DNA of 64,000 nt. It comes from JACZYA01 sp965247455 (lineage in GTDB: Bacteria > Acidobacteriota > Terriglobia > Acidiferrales > 2-02-FULL-67-57). The translations under genes and the position numbers were made by a program. The stretch is taken from NCBI GenBank assembly GCA_965247455.1, contig CBDFHE010000017.1:591104-655103 (forward strand), written 5' to 3'. Under the pieces are notes generated by a model. That model was not told the origin of the DNA. It did not search any database and saw only the letters and a program-made list of their open reading frames with translations. How positions within the stretch are numbered: position 1 is the stretch's first letter; every line of letters begins with the position of its first letter. Positions 59,675 to 64,000 of the stretch are shown in pieces.

Positions 59675-60943
59675 TTACAAAATCTCGCTGGGGGGATTCG
59701 ATTGGTCTGGTTCAGTCTTTGCCGGCGGCGGGACCGCTGCGCCTGCGGGCGCGGACGGCTTGGCGAAGAGCACCTTCAAGGCGGGTGGCGCCATCAGTGT
59801 CGTGACCAGCACCATGATGATGACCACACCGTAGATTTCGTCGGAGATGGTGCCCATGCTCAGCCCAATTGAAGCCACGATGATTCCCACTTCGCCCCGC
59901 GGCACCATTCCCATTCCCACCTGTATAGCTTGCCGCCCGCCCAGCCGGAAGGCCGCCAGCCCGCAGGCGCCCAGCTTGCCCAGAATCGCCAGCACCGTCA
60001 CCACCGACGCTAGCAGCAGAATGTCTCCTCGCGCCAGCACCCTCAGGTCCATCTGCATTCCCATGGTGACGAAGAAGAACGGAACCAGAAACTCGTAGAG
60101 CGCGTGGATCTTGGGCTTCAGCCGGGCGGTGAGTTCTTCTTCCGAAAAGATCAGGCCCGCCAGAAAAGCTCCAATGATGGCGGCGATCTTGATCTTGGCG
60201 GCGGCCAACGACAAGCCTAGGCAGATAATTAGTGCCAGAGCAAACACGGGGTCGCCGACGGCGAAACGCTGCACGCGCGGGGTCACCCGCCGCACTACCC
60301 GCTCGCCGATCACCACGATGAAGACCGTGAACCCAATCGCCATGCTGACCACGGTCGCAATCTGCACGTAGTCCACGCCCTCCCGCAGGCTGCTGACAAT
60401 CGCCAGCATGATCATTCCCAGGATGTCGTCGATGACGGCCGCGCCCAGGATGACCGTGGCCACCACAGTCTTCAGCACGCCCAGTTCTTGCAGCACGCGC
60501 GCGGTAATTCCTACGCTGGTCGCCACCATGGCTGCGCCCATGAAGATGGACTCAATCTGGCCGTAGCCGGCCAGCAGCATCAGCCCGTAGCCCAGGAAGA
60601 ACGGAACCACCACTCCCGCGTTGGCCACCGCCAGCGCCGTCTTGCCCACCTTTAAGAGGTCGGTCAACTTCTGGTTCAGCCCGACGTCGAAGAGCAGGAT
60701 AATGGCGCCTAACTCGGCCAGCGCCAGGGTCCACTCTTCGATGTGGACCAGGTTCAGCAGTTGCGGCCCGATCAGAATGCCGGCGACGATCTCTGAAATC
60801 ACCGCCGGGACGCCGAAGCGCTCCCCGACAATCCCCAGCAGCTTGGCGGCCGTGAAGATCACAAAGATTTGAAAGAGGATTTGAACTGAGTGTTCTTCCA
60901 CCAGCAGTTGCTCCAGCAGGATTTTAGTCGGCCATCTTAGCAC
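59675..60943 (-). CDS. Kef-type cation/proton antiporter (CPA2 family)
   Basis: A membrane exchanger with about 12 helices, for example LFQIFVIFTAAKLLGIVGER, LGAIILLFDVGLNQKLTDLL, VATVILGAAVIDDILGMIML and VGMGMVPRGEVGIIVASIG. The ion-binding DD motif is in AAVIDDILG. No C-terminal TrkA-N domain is present, only a short proline-rich tail. The start is uncertain: GTG codons at 60943 and 60901 are possible, and the ATG at 61108 would add 55 residues overlapping the next module. I use 60943. Confidence 0.88.
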   Translation of the reverse strand: MLRWPTKILLEQLLVEEHSVQILFQIFVIFTAAKLLGIVGERFGVPAVISEIVAGILIGPQLLNLVHIEEWTLALAELGAIILLFDVGLNQKLTDLLKVGKTALAVANAGVVVPFFLGYGLMLLAGYGQIESIFMGAAMVATSVGITARVLQELGVLKTVVATVILGAAVIDDILGMIMLAIVSSLREGVDYVQIATVVSMAIGFTVFIVVIGERVVRRVTPRVQRFAVGDPVFALALIICLGLSLAAAKIKIAAIIGAFLAGLIFSEEELTARLKPKIHALYEFLVPFFFVTMGMQMDLRVLARGDILLLASVVTVLAILGKLGACGLAAFRLGGRQAIQVGMGMVPRGEVGIIVASIGLSMGTISDEIYGVVIIMVLVTTLMAPPALKVLFAKPSAPAGAAVPPPAKTEPDQSNPPSEIL

Positions 60944-61104
60944 ACCCGCCAGTGAGCCAAGCCTGTGTTGTGGTGTTGCGGAGCGCGTTCGGTGGCAAGT
61001 GTAGCCGCGTTCGATAACAAGTTTTACACGCTCTGTGGCAAGTTTCTCTAATAATCTCAAAACCGGACGCTTTTTTGTTCGCCCCAGGTTCGCCCAAGAA
61101 CCCA

Positions 61105-61887
61105 TCAAAAGTTGCGGATGAGGAGCTCGTGTGTTCGCCAGCCGGCACCAGATTTGTTGCCCAGGTTGTAAGTGACGGGCAGGCGCTCGGTCTTGAGGCC
61201 GCGGCCACGGTAGAGACAGCGAATCCTGGGATGGTCCTGGTAGCTGAGCAGAAACTTCCCTTGCACTAGTTTCAGCGCCCCAGCCAACGCCTCGTGCTGA
61301 TCCCAGCTCATGCGTGAGCAGTAGTCGTCCTTCCTAGTGGAGGGGTAGGGCGGGTCGAGATAGAAGAAGGTATGAGGGCGGTCATAAACAGAAAGACACT
61401 TCTGCCACGGCAGGTTCTCGATCACCACGCGCTCCAACCGTCCAGAATACTGGTGGGCAACAAAGTAAATCCTGGAAAGGTTGAGCTCACCGGGCATGTG
61501 GGTCGTACCTGTGCCGAAGGTGCGCTGTTCTCGCTTTCCACCGAAGCACAGCCGCATTACGTAGTAGAACCGCATGGCGCGCTCGAGTTCTGTCTTTCCC
61601 TCCTCAAAGCGGCGGTACTCGTTGAAAAGCTGGCGCCTGACCAGCTCCAGGTGGAATTGCTCGGCAAACTCAGCCGGTCGGTGCTTCAAGACACGGTAGA
61701 AATTGATCAACTCGCCGTCGAGATCGTTGAGAACTTCTGACTTTGATGTGGCAGGGTCTTTGCCGAAGAGGACCCAGCCGGCGCCGCAGAAGACCTCGAC
61801 GTAGCAGGTGTGTGATGGGAAGCGTTTGAGGATCTCGGCGCGCAGGCGGCTTTTGCCGCCTACCCACCGCAACGGTGAACGAAGCAT
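61105..61887 (-). CDS. D12-class N6-adenine DNA methyltransferase
   Basis: 260 residues from the ATG at 61887. It starts LRSPLRWVGGKSRLRAEILK, the D12-class first motif, followed by YVEVFCGAGWVLFGKDP (AdoMet binding), LNDLDGELINFYRVLK and the catalytic DPPY in FFYLDPPYPSTRKDD. A closing HELLIRNF element is also typical. It methylates adenine in a short target that cannot be predicted. Its stop overlaps the longest upstream reading of the antiporter. Neighbours point to a phage origin. Confidence 0.9.
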   Translation of the reverse strand: MLRSPLRWVGGKSRLRAEILKRFPSHTCYVEVFCGAGWVLFGKDPATSKSEVLNDLDGELINFYRVLKHRPAEFAEQFHLELVRRQLFNEYRRFEEGKTELERAMRFYYVMRLCFGGKREQRTFGTGTTHMPGELNLSRIYFVAHQYSGRLERVVIENLPWQKCLSVYDRPHTFFYLDPPYPSTRKDDYCSRMSWDQHEALAGALKLVQGKFLLSYQDHPRIRCLYRGRGLKTERLPVTYNLGNKSGAGWRTHELLIRNF

Positions 61888-62043
61888 AACGCACAACCTC
61901 CGGGGTAGTGTTCGACCCGTCAGTTGGCTTACCATCCCCGCCAGTTGTCGTCAGGCGTCAGCCCGCCTAGGCGGGCAGGCCCTGGCGGGGGGAGGGCAGC
62001 CCTCCTTCGGGCTTTGCCCTACGGAGGGCGGGCCCGAATCGGG

Positions 62044-62292
62044 TCATTTGGAGGTTGTGCTCCAGGTGGTTCCGGCGCGCGAACGCCGGGATTGCTCTCC
62101 TCCTCTCAACTGCTGCCATAATTTAGCTTTTATCTTTGCGATAAATTGGGTTTTGGTGATGGCAGCCTGTTCGTGCTGCTGCCTGAGCAGATTGATCTCT
62201 GCCAGCAGCGCCGCGATCATAGCTTTCAAGACGCGCACAAGTTCGCCCTGGAGCAGTTCATCTTCCGTCGTTCGATGGTCAAAGCGGCTCAT
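62044..62292 (-). CDS. Small hypothetical helical protein, phage-like module
   Basis: 82 residues. The ATG at 62292 has GGAGG upstream and overlaps the previous stop (ATGA). It is mostly helical (DELLQGELVRVLKAMIAALL, AEINLLRQQHEQAAITKTQF then IAKIKAKLWQQL), with a serine-rich end. I recognise no family. Coupling to the preceding gene suggests it belongs to the same module. The gap to the methylase (61888-62043) contains GC-rich inverted repeats and no gene. Confidence 0.65.
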   Translation of the reverse strand: MSRFDHRTTEDELLQGELVRVLKAMIAALLAEINLLRQQHEQAAITKTQFIAKIKAKLWQQLRGGEQSRRSRAGTTWSTTSK

Positions 62293-62723
62293 GCGGCCTC
62301 CACCAGAACTGGATTCGACCAATGAAGGGCGTCCGCCATCTGGATCTCAAAGACCTGGGGCACGTCGGAGGTTAGAATAATTTGAGGGTCTGCAACCGTG
62401 ACGGTGCGAAGCAGTCCTAGGCCGAAGGAAACCGTGGCGTCGGCTACCAAGCCCACGAAGTCCAGCGTGGCTTCGTCAACCCCATCGGCGGTAATGGCAG
62501 TCTTATTCGGAGTAATCACGACTGTCGCTTTCTGAACCAAGGCGCCCGCCTGTATCCGCCAGCGTGCTTGCTCGGTGACAACTGAATGAGTTATAGGAAC
62601 CACAATGGCTCCCTCAGTGGCCGGCTGCGCGGGGAAGACGCTTACATGGGCGTCGTTGCTTACTTGGTGAACGGAGAGGAGCTCTTTCGTCGCCAAATCG
62701 TATATGACTACGCCTTTCGCCAT
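62289..62723 (-). CDS. Hypothetical phage-like structural protein
   Basis: 144 residues from an ATG with AGAGGTAAG just upstream. Strand-rich sequence includes AKGVVIYDLATKELLSVHQV, IVVPITHSVVTEQARWRIQA, ITPNKTAITADGVDEATLDF and TVADPQIILTSDVPQVFEI. The ITADGVDEATL element resembles Ig-like domains of phage tail fibres. The two-base overlap with the tail gene upstream supports a shared operon. The frame is open upstream to 62783. Confidence 0.65.
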   Translation of the reverse strand: MAKGVVIYDLATKELLSVHQVSNDAHVSVFPAQPATEGAIVVPITHSVVTEQARWRIQAGALVQKATVVITPNKTAITADGVDEATLDFVGLVADATVSFGLGLLRTVTVADPQIILTSDVPQVFEIQMADALHWSNPVLVEAA

Positions 62724-62724
62724 C

Positions 62725-64000
62725 TTACCTCTTGATGTTGAACCCAAACAGTTTCCTGCCGCTAACCTGGACAGAACCAGCACCAGTTACCCGCTGGGCA
62801 GTCAGTACATAGGTTTGTGTCCCAGAAGGTGAAGAATCTTTAGCGATAAAAGACACTGGTGGACGAAGACCAGTTTGCCCAAACTCAGCCGTTTGAATCA
62901 ACTGGGTTCCGGTCAGGCTGTCCTTTCTGATACGCATCCGCAGGGTACTACCGCTGGCTATGCCGTAGTCGAAACTTGTCCAGATGGCACAAAAACCGCC
63001 ATCCGTGACTACGTTCACGGTTTGAACCACTACCTCTGCGGTGACGGTTACGGCTCCGTCTGTGCTGGCAAAATCCTCGGCGGTGGTCGCATCTGCGTTG
63101 ATTGAATCTGTTATTGCTTTGTCGGTCTTGACGATGCCCGCATCGGTCAGCCCGGCTTCCACACGCTCCCTGGTCTCAACATGTGCAATCAACTCCTCGC
63201 CTATGAAGCGGGTGGGTTTTCCTGCCCAGCCCGACCCGCTCCGTTGAACCTCAAAGATGCAAATGTCCGTGTCTAGCGGCGTGAAAGACACCCAGGTCGT
63301 GTTGTTGTCGTACTGCATAGACCCGCCATTCCAACGCACGACCAAGATGTGTGAATCCTGAAACGCGGCCAAGCCGCGCACACTGTTGCAAGGGTCGTTA
63401 GAAAAGATGACGTAGACGCGGCCGGTATAGCTCTCCTGCGCCGCCTGAGAGACGAACTGGCTGCCGGCGGGAAAGGTGAACGCGGTGCCATCAGGCAAAC
63501 GCCAGAAGGTGTGGTCGCGGTCGGGCAACGGGTTGAAGTCGATCTCGCCCACATTGCTGGCGCCGTTGAGCTGGTCGGGGGCGAAAACCGCGCCCATCTG
63601 GAAACCGCCAGCAACGCCGGCGCGTGGCCGGGGCGGCAACGCGGTCTCCCCCGTTGGCGGGGCCGAAGCAGCGTCAGAGAAAATGTTTTGATACTCCTGC
63701 CCCGCAACTTCGGCCGAGCCGTCGGGTTGCACAATCACTTCCAGCCCCTCGAAGTCGCGGGTGTTGGCTGGGTCGAAGCTGACGTCGTCCGGGCTGGTGA
63801 GCACGTCGCCGGGCAGGTGGTCGAGCGCGCTGGCCTGCCCCAGCAGCAGGCGATAGCCGGTCTGGCGGATGAGCTTGGTGGTGCGGTCGAGCAGGAAGGT
63901 GGCGATGCGCTCGGCGCGCTCGGGGGTGGAGTTGCCCAGGTCGAAGGTGGCGGTGATGACGCGGCCGACCTGGCTTTGCAGAGTGGTGTCCTCTTCGATG
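62725..64000 (-). CDS. Putative phage tail protein, partial (runs off the right edge)
   Basis: The frame is open from the right edge, so at least 424 residues are present without a start. It begins IEEDTTLQSQVGRVITATFD and YRLLLGQASALDHLPGDVLT, then FDPANTRDFEGLEVIVQPDG and SAEVAGQEYQNIF. These resemble C-terminal parts of phage tail tip or hub proteins that end in a PGDV ... EY pattern. The C-terminal half (VVRWNGGSMQYDNNTTWVSF, VTAQRVTGAGSVQVSGRKLF) is strand-rich, like receptor-binding or fibre modules. A first ATG lies at 63804. Confidence 0.7.
   Translation of the reverse strand, partial: IEEDTTLQSQVGRVITATFDLGNSTPERAERIATFLLDRTTKLIRQTGYRLLLGQASALDHLPGDVLTSPDDVSFDPANTRDFEGLEVIVQPDGSAEVAGQEYQNIFSDAASAPPTGETALPPRPRAGVAGGFQMGAVFAPDQLNGASNVGEIDFNPLPDRDHTFWRLPDGTAFTFPAGSQFVSQAAQESYTGRVYVIFSNDPCNSVRGLAAFQDSHILVVRWNGGSMQYDNNTTWVSFTPLDTDICIFEVQRSGSGWAGKPTRFIGEELIAHVETRERVEAGLTDAGIVKTDKAITDSINADATTAEDFASTDGAVTVTAEVVVQTVNVVTDGGFCAIWTSFDYGIASGSTLRMRIRKDSLTGTQLIQTAEFGQTGLRPPVSFIAKDSSPSGTQTYVLTAQRVTGAGSVQVSGRKLFGFNIKR

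Overview
The window looks like a stretch of a high-GC Acidobacteriota chromosome, probably class Terriglobia or a relative. This is inferred from gene content: a fused aroD-aroE gene, a CadC-type winged-helix/TPR regulator, TPR-GAF-degenerate-GGDEF and FHA-GAF-SpoIIE proteins, a PilW/PilX-like minor pilin cluster, and many GC-rich palindromic intergenic repeats. No rRNA or phylogenetic marker was tested. About 65 protein genes, one tRNA-Glu and one IS630-type insertion sequence are supported.

Layout. 0-7.0 kb: end of pgsA, an AMMECR1 protein, a frameshifted OmpA-family protein (minus), then aroDE, trpE and trpG (plus). 7.0-12.5 kb: small membrane and hypothetical proteins, a methyltransferase and trpD (minus). 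12.6-17.9 kb: sucC, a four-helix-bundle gene wedged between sucC and sucD, sucD with a lysine-rich tail, ndk, a DUF2905 protein and xseA. 17.9-22.5 kb (minus): a SnoaL-like secreted protein, an outer-membrane barrel, a PilZ protein and lepA. 22.9-29.5 kb (plus): a TPR/GAF signalling protein, a thiolase/3-hydroxyacyl-CoA dehydrogenase/crotonase set, ribH and nusB. 30-36.4 kb (minus): an M48 protease, an overlapping phosphomannomutase/GDP-mannose pyrophosphorylase pair, an aminotransferase, a truncated regulator and coaD. 36.7-45.7 kb: an FHA-GAF-PP2C phosphatase, a winged-helix/TPR regulator, and a two-gene secreted carbohydrate-active module (polysaccharide deacetylase plus a gene interrupted by an in-frame TAG). 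That module is bracketed by related copies of the 3' end of a DUF1028 gene. 46.0-52.5 kb: a complete isc operon in Escherichia coli order (iscR-iscS-iscU-iscA-hscB-hscA-fdx-iscX), then tRNA-Glu. 52.5-58.5 kb: repeats, an IS630 element, four minor pilin genes and a frameshifted coiled-coil protein. 58.5-61 kb: an M50 protease with CBS domains and a Kef-type antiporter. 61.1-64 kb (minus): a phage-like tail-end module with a D12-class adenine methylase, running off the window.

How the genes work together. aroDE, trpE, trpG and trpD cover shikimate and early tryptophan steps. sucCD and ndk handle succinyl-CoA and nucleotide energy. The 25.5-28.4 kb trio interconverts acetyl-CoA and C4 acyl-CoAs. 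The 31-34 kb pair leads to GDP-mannose. The isc operon is a full Fe-S assembly line under an Rrf2 regulator.

Most unusual features: a MITE-like palindromic element in three copies with terminal inverted repeats; a second dispersed family with GTCCAGCCCAGCGGCC ends; a 92-bp tandem repeat; an IS630 transposase that borrows its stop codon from the target site; tRNA-Glu 3'-end copies downstream of the tRNA; a eukaryote-like zinc ribbon on HscB; and at least three frameshifts plus one nonsense codon in otherwise well-formed genes. The frame lesions could be sequencing errors, decay or recoding; the sequence alone cannot decide.
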